This document shows, piece by piece, positions 17,122-26,914 of a stretch of DNA of 64,000 bases. The position numbers and the translations under genes were made by a program. Source of the stretch: an uncultured Prevotella sp. (lineage in GTDB: Bacteria > Bacteroidota > Bacteroidia > Bacteroidales > Bacteroidaceae); assembly GCA_934272845.1 (NCBI GenBank), contig CAKQSF010000002.1:62001-126000 (forward strand). The letters run 5' to 3'. Each line of letters starts with the position of its first letter. The stretch's first letter is position 1. Below the pieces are notes generated by a model. It saw only the letters and a program-made list of their open reading frames with translations. It searched no databases and had not been told where the DNA came from.

Positions 17122-18168
17122 ATGCGCAAAGCGTTAAACATAAAAATCGTTATTGCGATGGCAGGACTGCTGTTATGCACCCCAGCCGTGCGCAGTGAGG
17201 AATATGCCACGAAGCGATTAGCCCACATTGCAACAGAAGTTGCCCAACAAAAGCCCCAATATCCTTTGACTATAAGAAAAAACCCTTATGGTGAGGTGGA
17301 GCATATTGGTATGAAATTGTTTTCAGATGCTATGCGTCAAAAGTCCCCATCGCCAACATATGACTTTATAGAACGTTTCTTGCTTGAGGTGAATATGGCG
17401 AAAGGAGAAGAGCGAGACAGGCTGTTGATGCAAAACTTTATAACGTTTAATATTGGCAGTCCAGTTACAGCGTTGTCGTTAGATACGCTAATGGATTATG
17501 AAGAGGAGAAACTCCCGAACACACGTTACCGTTCTACTTGGAAGAAGAATGGCAAAGAAGTGCTCCAGATGATGTATGCCATGAACTGGCAAATGCTAAG
17601 CGGATGTTCAATAGATGAATTAGAAAAGAACTTTGAAAAGCGAATTCTGAGGCACAACATGCAAAAAACGGACACACTGCCACTGCGTGGAACGTATGTA
17701 ATAAGTCCGTTAATAAAGAATGATTTATACGTTTCCGAAAAAGGAATGAAGGCTCCGAGTGGTAGAAAATATGTCTTTAACATAGAGAACCTATCGCGCT
17801 CGGCTGCAAATATGTTGCTAGTGGAGGAACTACCGATAAATGTAGAATTGAAAATGGCAATAAATCGTTATGACTTCATAACCGATACACTGACTGTTCC
17901 ACTTCATAAATACATGAATTTCTGTATGACAGAAGAAGGCTGTAAACCTTATTTCGGACTGAAGAGCATAAAGAATAATGAAATAAAAGGAGTGTTGTTC
18001 TTCGTCAACAGTAACGGAGGCTTCATGCACATGCTCTCAGTAACGTTGCATACAGACGTGATAAAGAAGGCTAGGGGAACGATAAGGGCGAAACTCTTGC
18101 CTTATATACCATTATATAATGTAAAGAAGGAATACCTAAACCTGACAGAATATGAAACTATTGAATAG
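17122..18168 (+). CDS. exported protein of unknown function (tubulin-like cluster)
   Basis: A 348-residue protein with a clear signal peptide (about 1-25, hydrophobic IVIAMAGLLLC). I recognise no domain. The mature part is mixed alpha/beta in character and has no Cys pair, repeat or catalytic motif I can name. Its ATG follows a transposon-like element by three bases, and its 3' end overlaps the next gene by 17 bases, so translation of the two is probably coupled. Periplasmic or outer-membrane location is inferred from the signal peptide. Confidence 0.7.
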   Translation: MRKALNIKIVIAMAGLLLCTPAVRSEEYATKRLAHIATEVAQQKPQYPLTIRKNPYGEVEHIGMKLFSDAMRQKSPSPTYDFIERFLLEVNMAKGEERDRLLMQNFITFNIGSPVTALSLDTLMDYEEEKLPNTRYRSTWKKNGKEVLQMMYAMNWQMLSGCSIDELEKNFEKRILRHNMQKTDTLPLRGTYVISPLIKNDLYVSEKGMKAPSGRKYVFNIENLSRSAANMLLVEELPINVELKMAINRYDFITDTLTVPLHKYMNFCMTEEGCKPYFGLKSIKNNEIKGVLFFVNSNGGFMHMLSVTLHTDVIKKARGTIRAKLLPYIPLYNVKKEYLNLTEYETIE

Positions 18169-19039
18169 AATAATCGCAGTAATACTGATGTTATTGCCAT
18201 GTTCTTTCCCCTTGGATACCATGGCTCAGATGCAGGATGCTTATGACCAAGAGAAGAAATTGATAACCAAGGTGAAGCGTGCCCCAGAAACATATGTCTT
18301 TGCCGAGGCTACATGTAAGACAGAAGAAGAGGCCATGGCTGTTGCGGAAGACCTGTTTTATCAAAATGTTAATGAATACGTGGCAAGCGAAAAGAAAATG
18401 CATGGTGCGCAAGACGTTGTGATAAATGATTTAAAAACATCGCAAAATTCTGTAACAATGCCACGAGGCTCTAATATGCATCGTGTCTTTATGTATGTAA
18501 AGAAGTCGGACATTCTAGCGGTAAAGAATCCGATTGTAATGTCAGAGAGAATAAAACAGATGGCTGCTGATGAGAAAAAGCAGGAGGAAGCGGACCAAAA
18601 AGCAGAGTTAGAGAAGAACGAGCAGATACAGGCTGATGCTGAGGCAAAGGTAAGAGCCGAGTATGAGGCAAAGGAAAAAGCAAAAGCAGAGGAAGAAATA
18701 GCGACCAAGATGCAACAGGAAAAGGAGGACTCCATACTGGCTGCACTTAAAAAACAGAATTTTCCTGAGGCGGCAACAAAACTGGCAGAGGTGAAGGATG
18801 TTACGCAACTCAATGCCGAACTAAAGAAGATGAAGCAAGCAGGAACCGTTATAGCCTATGCAAAGTATAAGGATATACCAGTAAAGACCGAATGGTACTT
18901 TGTGCTTTATGATGCTACTGGTGCAATAAAAGCATTGCTTACAGATGGTGACGAACGGCTGAACGTGATGACAGGAAGACCAGACAGCCTTAAAAACTAT
19001 CCAAGGCATGCAGCGGTGGGAGTGAAGTTCAAGAAGTAA
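18152..19039 (+). CDS. exported protein with central coiled coil (tubulin-like cluster)
   Basis: A 295-residue protein with a signal peptide (cleavage likely after A25, TMAQ). An N-terminal domain of about 110 residues contains PRGSNMHRVFMYVKKSDIL. A strongly charged coiled coil rich in Glu, Ala and Lys follows (about 137-195), then a C-terminal domain (about 215-295) with TEWYFVLYDATGAIKALL. The N-terminal part resembles the small envelope domains of other Bacteroidetes exported proteins but is not assigned. The gene overlaps its upstream neighbour by 17 bases. A scaffold role in the envelope is inference. Confidence 0.7.
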   Translation: MKLLNRIIAVILMLLPCSFPLDTMAQMQDAYDQEKKLITKVKRAPETYVFAEATCKTEEEAMAVAEDLFYQNVNEYVASEKKMHGAQDVVINDLKTSQNSVTMPRGSNMHRVFMYVKKSDILAVKNPIVMSERIKQMAADEKKQEEADQKAELEKNEQIQADAEAKVRAEYEAKEKAKAEEEIATKMQQEKEDSILAALKKQNFPEAATKLAEVKDVTQLNAELKKMKQAGTVIAYAKYKDIPVKTEWYFVLYDATGAIKALLTDGDERLNVMTGRPDSLKNYPRHAAVGVKFKK

Positions 19040-19070
19040 TAAGGAGAAACGCAATAAAAAATCATATATT

Positions 19071-20084
19071 ATGTGCAGATTATATAGAACATTATTAGGC
19101 ATCTGTTTGTTTGTAGTGTGCTCTGTAAGCAGTATGGCTGTGAACGTAAAAGTAAATGCGGATAAGTCAATTCAGAACCTGCCCGTGGTGGCAAGGATGG
19201 AGAATAAACTGGGAGCATTGCTGACAGAGATAAACGAGGCACAAAAGGCCGACAGACCGTTGGAACTTACCGGACTTGGCTTATCGGCAACAGCCCAGAA
19301 AACTTTGAACCAACTGTGGGTGGTAGCACATTTCTATTGTTGTGACGATGAGGTGACCGACCGTCTGTGGAACTTTAAAAATAGTTACATGGTACGTAGT
19401 ATTCCTCTCATTATCGTGCCCGATGCAGCAGATTCATGGGCTGATGGCACATACCAAGAGGCGGTTGTTGAGTTTGACCGTAGTGGTAACATCACAGATT
19501 TCCGTTTCTCTTTCTCTTCACGTCTTGGTGAGAGTTTCGAGAAATGTAAGGGCAACAGCGTTGAGGATGTAGAGCGCAAAGCCCAAATCCTTAAATGGTG
19601 TGACTATCTTGCAACGGCATATAACCAGCACGACATGGCGTTCATGCAAAAGATATTCTCTGACAAGGCGCTCATAATTACTGGTAGAGTGGTTACGGAG
19701 ACCAATCGAGAGTTTAAGACAATGAATCAGAAGGTTGTCTTCAGCAAGCAGACCAAGAAGCAGTATCTTATAAACCTCGCAAAGTGTTTCGCCAGAAACA
19801 AGTGGATAAAAGTGGAGTTTGACGAAGTAGGCATAGGCAATTGTTCGTCAATCACGCAGTCAAACGTAAACGGAGATTTCTATGGTGTGCGACTACATCA
19901 GAAGTATAGGTCAACAAACTATAGTGATGATGGCTATGTATTTTTGTTATGGAATTTTAAGAATGAGGATGCTCCACAGATAGAGGTGCGCACTTGGCAG
20001 CCAGATGTAGTAAACGGAAAGAAAATTGATCAGGATGAGATAATCTCGCTTGGCGACTTTGAAAACGACCTGCAGGACTTCTAA
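19071..20084 (+). CDS. exported protein with NTF2-like domain (tubulin-like cluster)
   Basis: A 337-residue protein with a signal peptide (about 1-24). The segment from about residue 170 to 330 begins ILKWCDYLATAYNQHDMAFM and then has alternating strands, which looks like an NTF2/SnoaL-type cone fold. The N-terminal 150 residues, with FYCCDDEVTDRLWNFKNSYM, are unassigned. The TAA stop is the first three bases of a solo transposon end (20082-20099), so the last residues may differ from the ancestral protein. Function unknown. Confidence 0.7.
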   Translation: MCRLYRTLLGICLFVVCSVSSMAVNVKVNADKSIQNLPVVARMENKLGALLTEINEAQKADRPLELTGLGLSATAQKTLNQLWVVAHFYCCDDEVTDRLWNFKNSYMVRSIPLIIVPDAADSWADGTYQEAVVEFDRSGNITDFRFSFSSRLGESFEKCKGNSVEDVERKAQILKWCDYLATAYNQHDMAFMQKIFSDKALIITGRVVTETNREFKTMNQKVVFSKQTKKQYLINLAKCFARNKWIKVEFDEVGIGNCSSITQSNVNGDFYGVRLHQKYRSTNYSDDGYVFLLWNFKNEDAPQIEVRTWQPDVVNGKKIDQDEIISLGDFENDLQDF

Positions 20085-20099
20085 TTTATAGAACCACCC
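20082..20099 (+). repeat. solo right end of the GGGTGGTTC element family
   Basis: TAATTTATAGAACCACCC is identical to the 18-bp right end of the element at 16910-17118. No left end lies nearby. Its first three bases are the stop codon of the upstream gene. Confidence 0.8.
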
Positions 20100-20146
20100 A
20101 TATTTTTTTTAAACAGAGAAGGACCATGCAATAAAAAAAATATTTC

Positions 20147-21685
20147 ATGATGAAGAAAAAGTATTGTCTTGCGTTGATAGCAATGGTAATGTCACTTGTT
20201 GCTAATGCCCAGAGCATAGAGTGTCGTAAGGCATCCACTACGCCTGCAGGTGAAGTGATAGGAAATTATGCCGCTATAACCTTCATGGTAACAGGCGACA
20301 AGTGGATAATAGAGCCAGTGACGAAAAAGGGAGTGGCTGACCAGCCAGTGCAACGAAGCGTTAGTGGCACCAAGACCTGCTACGAATTTCGTGTGGACGT
20401 GGCAAAGGATCATGAGCGTACCTATATAATAAGCAAGCGTGGTAGTTCCTTGCAGGAGCAGGTTGTAGCAAAGAACATACGTCGTAATACGCGCACAGTG
20501 TATGAAGTGGCTGAAATATCAGATACTCTTGACCGCATAGAACTGCAAGAGAACGGCAGGCGTGGCGTATATCCAGAGGACGGCAAGGCGTGTGTGGAGA
20601 TAACAACGACCATAGATGGGCTTGACGTAGGAACGGCATGGGAGAAAAAAGAAAGCCGTACTTCGGCAGGAGCGCGTTCTGTTATTGTAGTAGTTGATAT
20701 AGATAAGATAAAGGCAGTAAAGGCGCAGTTGGACTCGCTCTCTAAGGTCATGGCAGATATGGAGGCAAGAGGCGAATATCTGCAGATGGAGAGCGTTATG
20801 CAACAGCAGGAGGCAAAGGAGCAGTGGTATGCTGAGCACACAGCCATAACGCTTGGTGGCAATGGTATAAAGCCCTTATCATTGTCGTTATTAGAAGTTT
20901 CACCAAAGGAAAGAGTGCGTTATGCAGTAGTGGCAATGAAGATGTCAGAGTGCATGTCATTGATAGATGAGGCCGATGCGCTGTTTAAGTCAATGAAATA
21001 TGCTGATGCAAAGAGAGTATATGCTTCAGCATTAAAGGCAAAAGACGTAACAGAAAGCCTTGTACCATCCATTAATTCACACATAATGCGTTGCGATTCA
21101 TGCGTAAACTACTTCCAGCGTCTTGTGGGAGTGTTGGGCTTAATAAAAGAGCGCAAGGAGTCAGCGGACAAAGTAAGTCAGTACGACGTGGCGTCATATT
21201 ATTATGCTGCCATTGAATATATGCAGATACTGTATCGCTATAACCCAATAGAATATTATAAAAAGAACATCGAAGCCCTTGAGAAGGCAGTGGGCGATAT
21301 GCCTTTCCAAATAAGGTTTACTGTCGTAAAGTGGATGGCAGACAGGGTAAGCGCATCAGAAGGCGGTGCCATGGCCGATGTTGATATATGGGCATACTAT
21401 GGTGACAAGGCATCAATGCCAGCAAAATACAATGACAATGAAACCTTCCGTAAGGCTCTGCGTACTAATGGTGACAAGTTCCGCCACGTAGGAGTGACGG
21501 ACGAAAACGGTGTGGTAGACATGGAACTAAGGCGCAGCACGTTGCCAACAGGCTTCTTCTTTGCGCCTGTTGATGTAAAGATGAAGGCAGATGTGGTGTA
21601 TCGTGACATGGAAGAAGTAATGAGCCAAGCCAAACATGAGTACAACAAACGGCAGTTTAGGCTGAAGATGTATGTAAAGAAATAG
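20147..21685 (+). CDS. exported TPR-like protein (tubulin-like cluster)
   Basis: A 512-residue protein with a signal peptide (about 1-21, ANAQ cleavage). An N-terminal beta-rich domain (about 22-170) is followed by a helical region (about 185-360). That region carries a TPR-like pair (MSLIDEADALFKSMKYADAK and following) and a Cys pair in RCDSC. The C-terminal part (about 380-500) has the pattern GVTDENGVVDMELRRSTLP, which resembles an immunoglobulin-like beta-sandwich. It may organise proteins in the periplasm or at the outer membrane. The start could equally be the second ATG at 20150. Confidence 0.7.
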   Translation: MMKKKYCLALIAMVMSLVANAQSIECRKASTTPAGEVIGNYAAITFMVTGDKWIIEPVTKKGVADQPVQRSVSGTKTCYEFRVDVAKDHERTYIISKRGSSLQEQVVAKNIRRNTRTVYEVAEISDTLDRIELQENGRRGVYPEDGKACVEITTTIDGLDVGTAWEKKESRTSAGARSVIVVVDIDKIKAVKAQLDSLSKVMADMEARGEYLQMESVMQQQEAKEQWYAEHTAITLGGNGIKPLSLSLLEVSPKERVRYAVVAMKMSECMSLIDEADALFKSMKYADAKRVYASALKAKDVTESLVPSINSHIMRCDSCVNYFQRLVGVLGLIKERKESADKVSQYDVASYYYAAIEYMQILYRYNPIEYYKKNIEALEKAVGDMPFQIRFTVVKWMADRVSASEGGAMADVDIWAYYGDKASMPAKYNDNETFRKALRTNGDKFRHVGVTDENGVVDMELRRSTLPTGFFFAPVDVKMKADVVYRDMEEVMSQAKHEYNKRQFRLKMYVKK

Positions 21686-21721
21686 AGATAAAACAGTATC
21701 AATAACTAAACTAAATGTAGT

Positions 21722-22441
21722 ATGAAGAAAATTATTTTCAAATTAATGCTTTGTGTGGCAGTTCTTGGCATTAGCCAGAGTGTGTCAGCCCAGTTCTCAT
21801 TGAAGAGTCTTACAAAGGCGGTTACTGAGCCTGCAGAGCAGAAGACAGAATCAACAGAGGCTGCAGACACTATCAAAGACAAAATCAATGTGGCGGACAT
21901 ACCATCGTACACCTGTCAGAAAGTGTATGAAACAGATGAACAGGGAAATCGCTTAAAGAACGAAGATGGTACCGACAAGTACATCGTACAGTTGATAGAC
22001 AAGAACGGAAACCCCGTTAGTGCAGCGGCAGCAGAGGCGCAGGTAAAGAAGATTAATAATGCAATCTTGACGATAGCAGCAAAGGTAGGTGTAGGTGCTG
22101 CTGTGGGTGCCCTGTCAGGTAAGAAGAACGGTGCGTTGTACGGACTTGCCGCAGGCATAGGACTCAGTGTGCCCGATATTATTAACGTTGTAAAATTGAA
22201 GAAAGATTCTAACAAGCAGAAGAAGGCATTAGAACTCTACAGACAGTCATTCGATGAAGAAGGCAAACCACTGGCAGCCAGTGTAGACTCTAAGACGCTG
22301 AAAGAACTGAATATTTCAGATGATAATGCCGTATCAAAGTCTACAGCCCAGATAGAGAAAGAGATAGGATCTGATAGTTATAAGGAAATACCAAGCAACG
22401 AATCTCTTGATGCATTGCTCGGTGCAGCAACAAAGATTTAG
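21722..22441 (+). CDS. exported glycine-zipper protein (tubulin-like cluster, last gene)
   Basis: A 239-residue protein with a signal peptide (about 1-23, VSAQ cleavage). A Gly/Ala-rich hydrophobic stretch with GxxxG spacing (about 120-150, containing AAKVGVGAAVGALSG and YGLAAGIGLSV) resembles glycine-zipper segments that insert into or pack against membranes. The rest is polar and helical. It closes the same-strand run of eight genes. A solo transposon-like end and a bidirectional terminator follow. Function unknown; an outer-membrane role is inference. Confidence 0.7.
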   Translation: MKKIIFKLMLCVAVLGISQSVSAQFSLKSLTKAVTEPAEQKTESTEAADTIKDKINVADIPSYTCQKVYETDEQGNRLKNEDGTDKYIVQLIDKNGNPVSAAAAEAQVKKINNAILTIAAKVGVGAAVGALSGKKNGALYGLAAGIGLSVPDIINVVKLKKDSNKQKKALELYRQSFDEEGKPLAASVDSKTLKELNISDDNAVSKSTAQIEKEIGSDSYKEIPSNESLDALLGAATKI

Positions 22442-22447
22442 TGCGTA

Positions 22448-22468
22448 AGTAAGTATTCTAAATTACTT
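22448..22468 (+). repeat. solo end resembling the AGTAAGTG element
   Basis: AGTAAGTATTCTAAATTA starts seven bases after the stop codon of the last cluster gene and matches the terminal repeat of the elements at 4357-4586 and 26704-26898. No partner end is visible. Confidence 0.5.
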
Positions 22469-22518
22469 AAGGGTGGTCTTTTAATAAGACCGCTGAGCGA
22501 AAAACAAAAGAGTTTCAC

Positions 22519-22730
22519 AAATGGTAAATTTGGGAAACATGATAAAAAGGCCCTGATTGCAGTGTAATCAGGGCCTTTTTACATTGTAAAAGCATAGAGA
22601 TTACGAGGCAATTAGGGCTTAATTACAACGTAATCTCTATGCTTTTATGTTTTTAGAACGTAAGTGCTTGTAAATTATGTGGTTCCGTGCTAAGTATGCG
22701 TAAGTGCGTGGAAATGGTAAATTTGGGAAA
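22519..22730. repeat. 192-bp-pitch direct-repeat element, copy 2
   Basis: AAATGGTAAATTTGGGAAA at 22519-22537 and 22712-22730, 193 bp apart. Inside are the terminator hairpin (22544-22580) and a perfect 17-bp inverted repeat (22588-22604 with 22630-22646). The loop of that repeat holds a TAATTAC-aac-GTAAT palindromic word. Confidence 0.8.
22544..22580. terminator. bidirectional terminator between the cluster and trmD
   Basis: Perfect 15-bp stem AAAAAGGCCCTGATT / AATCAGGGCCTTTTT with a 7-base loop. It has A-runs and T-runs on both sides, so it can terminate both convergent transcripts. Confidence 0.85.
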
Positions 22731-22741
22731 TCCCCCTCCAC

Positions 22742-23416
22742 TTACTTCAATAAGTCGGGGCGCAGTCGTTTAGTTCTTTCAAGTGCTTGCTCCATTTCCC
22801 ACTCCTTTATCTTCGCCTCATGACCAGAGAGCAGAATATCAGGAACACGCCACCCCTTGTACTCTGCTGGTCGGGTATAGATAGGAGCAGAGAGCAGGTC
22901 GTCTTGGAAACAATCAGAAAGAGCACTCTGTTCGTCGCCGATAACGCCAGGAATAATACGCACTATGGCGTCGGCCATAACAGCGGCAGCCAGTTCTCCA
23001 CCAGTGAGAACGAAGTCGCCAATGCTAATCTCGCGAGTGATAAGGTGGTCACGCACACGCTGGTCGATGCCTTTATAGTGGCCGCAGAGAATAATGATGT
23101 TACCCTTCAGCGAGAGGTCGTTGGCTATGTGTTGATCGAACTTCTCTCCGTCGGGCGATGTGTAGATAACCTCGTCATAGTCACGCTCTGCCTTCAGGGC
23201 AGAGATGCAGCGGTCGATAGGTTCGCACTGCATAACCATGCCGGCGAAACCACCGTAGGGGTAGTCGTCCACACGTTTCCATTTGTCGAGAGTGTAGTCA
23301 CGAAGATTATGAAGGTGAATCTCCGCAAGGCCCTTCTTTTGAGCCCTTGCGAGGATAGATTCGTTAAAGAAACCTTCAAGCATTTCCGGTAAAACCGTAA
23401 TGATGTCTATACGCAT
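22742..23416 (-). CDS. trmD: tRNA (guanine-N1-)-methyltransferase
   Basis: Methylates G37 of tRNAs reading codons that begin with C, using S-adenosylmethionine, and so prevents frameshifting. The 224-residue SPOUT protein begins [13 protein letters not shown]. It contains [19 protein letters not shown], the knot segment [13 protein letters not shown] and [14 protein letters not shown], all hallmarks of TrmD. Length is normal. It is not linked to rimM or rplS here. It is divergent from ligA with a -7 box at 23444-23451. Confidence 0.97.
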   Translation of the reverse strand: MRIDIITVLPEMLEGFFNESILARAQKKGLAEIHLHNLRDYTLDKWKRVDDYPYGGFAGMVMQCEPIDRCISALKAERDYDEVIYTSPDGEKFDQHIANDLSLKGNIIILCGHYKGIDQRVRDHLITREISIGDFVLTGGELAAAVMADAIVRIIPGVIGDEQSALSDCFQDDLLSAPIYTRPAEYKGWRVPDILLSGHEAKIKEWEMEQALERTKRLRPDLLK

Positions 23417-23443
23417 AGGTGTAAAATTGAGTTATTGATGGTG

Positions 23444-23451
23444 CAAAGTTA
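23444..23451 (-). promoter_or_regulatory. -7 promoter box for trmD
   Basis: CAAAGTTA on the plus strand is TAACTTTG on the minus strand, 27 bases upstream of the trmD ATG. No clear -33 element. Confidence 0.6.
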
Positions 23452-23516
23452 ATGCTTTTTTCATTATCTGGGAAGAAAATAGGCCTTTAAGTATTACCTT
23501 TCTCATAAAAAATGGT

Positions 23517-25625
<2,109 letters not shown>

Positions 25626-25641
25626 TGTGACAAAGAAAAAT

Positions 25642-26715
25642 ATGAAACTTCATATATTTAACCCAGAACATGAACATGCACTTGCGGCAGATATAGCGAA
25701 CTTTACGCCGCCTCATGCAGCACGACAGTTGCGTTCCGACTTGGCGTTCTTCCCCGCTTTGTGGGCAGAGAATGGCGATGCGGTGTTAGTGGAAAATGTG
25801 GCTGCAGCGGAGAGTTCGTTCCGTAAACTGAAACTGGCGAGGCGTGCTGAGGTGCAATTCGTAACTATCACGGATATTCCTCGGTTGGTATTGTCAACAG
25901 GGGAGATAGAGGTAAAGCCATGGGGGTGGGACACTACGCTATGTACCACGTTGCGCCGAGCAGGCGTTCCCGATAGTGCACTGCCAACAGTAGAGTCTCT
26001 AACCGCTATCAGGGCGCTATCAAACCGTGCTTTGGCGGTGGAGATGCTAAAGGCATTGACCACCATTGACGGAACGACAGGAGACTCACGGGTGTGCCAA
26101 ACAGAAGAAGATGTGATACAATATCTGCACAGCCACGCTAACATCGTGGTGAAAGCACCGTGGAGTTGCAGCGGAAGAGGAGTGAGATATGTAACGAAGG
26201 AAACCCTGACGGAGAACGTATCAAAGTGGATGAGCAACGTGTTGCGTCAGCAGCATAGCCTCATTGCCGAGAGAAAATGCCAGAAGGTAGCAGACTTCGC
26301 TGTGGAGTTCCATGCCAATGCCGATGGCAGCGTAACGCCATCAGGATTGTCGCTCTTCACAACAGTAAACGGAGCCTACACAGGTAACCTTCTTGACACA
26401 GAGGAAAATAAGCGTGAGATGCTCTCGCGTTACATCTCATTAGAGTTGCTTGACAGCGTGACCACCGAAGCGAGTCGACTACTTGAGAGCCATATCAATG
26501 GCGAATACGTAGGTCCGTTGGGCATAGACATGATGATAGTGGCAGGCGATGAGGACGGAGAGGCACAGTCGTTCCTGCTCAATCCTTGTATAGAGATAAA
26601 CCTGCGCCGCACCATGGGGCACGCAGCCCTTGCACTATCACGCATCGGACAACGCGGAACTATGAACATAGCATTTGAAAACAAGACATACAAAGTAAAA
26701 CTAAGTAAGTGTTAA
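25642..26715 (+). CDS. ATP-grasp-like protein of unknown function
   Basis: A 357-residue cytosolic protein beginning MKLHIFNPEHEHALA. It has ATP-grasp features: IVVKAPWSCSGRGVRYV (about 165-181), where the Lys and Gly-rich loop would bind ATP, and the metal-binding LLNPCIEINLRRTMGH near the C-terminus. Such proteins join a carboxylate to an amine or thiol; the substrate is unknown. ATG 25642 is preferred over a GTG at 25627. The last codons and the TAA stop lie in the terminal repeat of a transposon-like element, so the C-terminus may have been altered. It is probably co-transcribed with ligA. Confidence 0.7.
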   Translation: MKLHIFNPEHEHALAADIANFTPPHAARQLRSDLAFFPALWAENGDAVLVENVAAAESSFRKLKLARRAEVQFVTITDIPRLVLSTGEIEVKPWGWDTTLCTTLRRAGVPDSALPTVESLTAIRALSNRALAVEMLKALTTIDGTTGDSRVCQTEEDVIQYLHSHANIVVKAPWSCSGRGVRYVTKETLTENVSKWMSNVLRQQHSLIAERKCQKVADFAVEFHANADGSVTPSGLSLFTTVNGAYTGNLLDTEENKREMLSRYISLELLDSVTTEASRLLESHINGEYVGPLGIDMMIVAGDEDGEAQSFLLNPCIEINLRRTMGHAALALSRIGQRGTMNIAFENKTYKVKLSKC

Positions 26716-26898
26716 AAATTATTTTAATATTTAATATAGGCTACTTTGGAGCAGATGGTTTCACTGGTTGAGGGAACAATGTGAACATTGTGACCGAAAG
26801 CAGGGGAAGCATATGCCCAAAAGAGACTGTATTAAATATTCCAAATAATAAATTAAAATACACTTACTCGTTTGTAAAAATAATTTTAAATACTTACT
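26704..26898. mobile_element. MITE-like AGTAAGTG element, copy 2
   Basis: 195 bp with inverted ends AGTAAGTGTTAAAAATTATT and the complement of AGTAAGTATTTAAAATTATT. The interior matches copy 1 in blocks (ATTGTGAC, GGAAGCA-ATGC, AAAGAGAC). No clear target duplication. Its left end provides the stop codon of the upstream gene. Confidence 0.75.
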
Positions 26899-26914
26899 TA
26901 ACTAACAATATTCT

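Noticed and set aside
26899..26907. Target duplication at the second AGTAAGTG element
   Set aside because: GTAAAACTA on the left and TAACTAACA on the right do not match.
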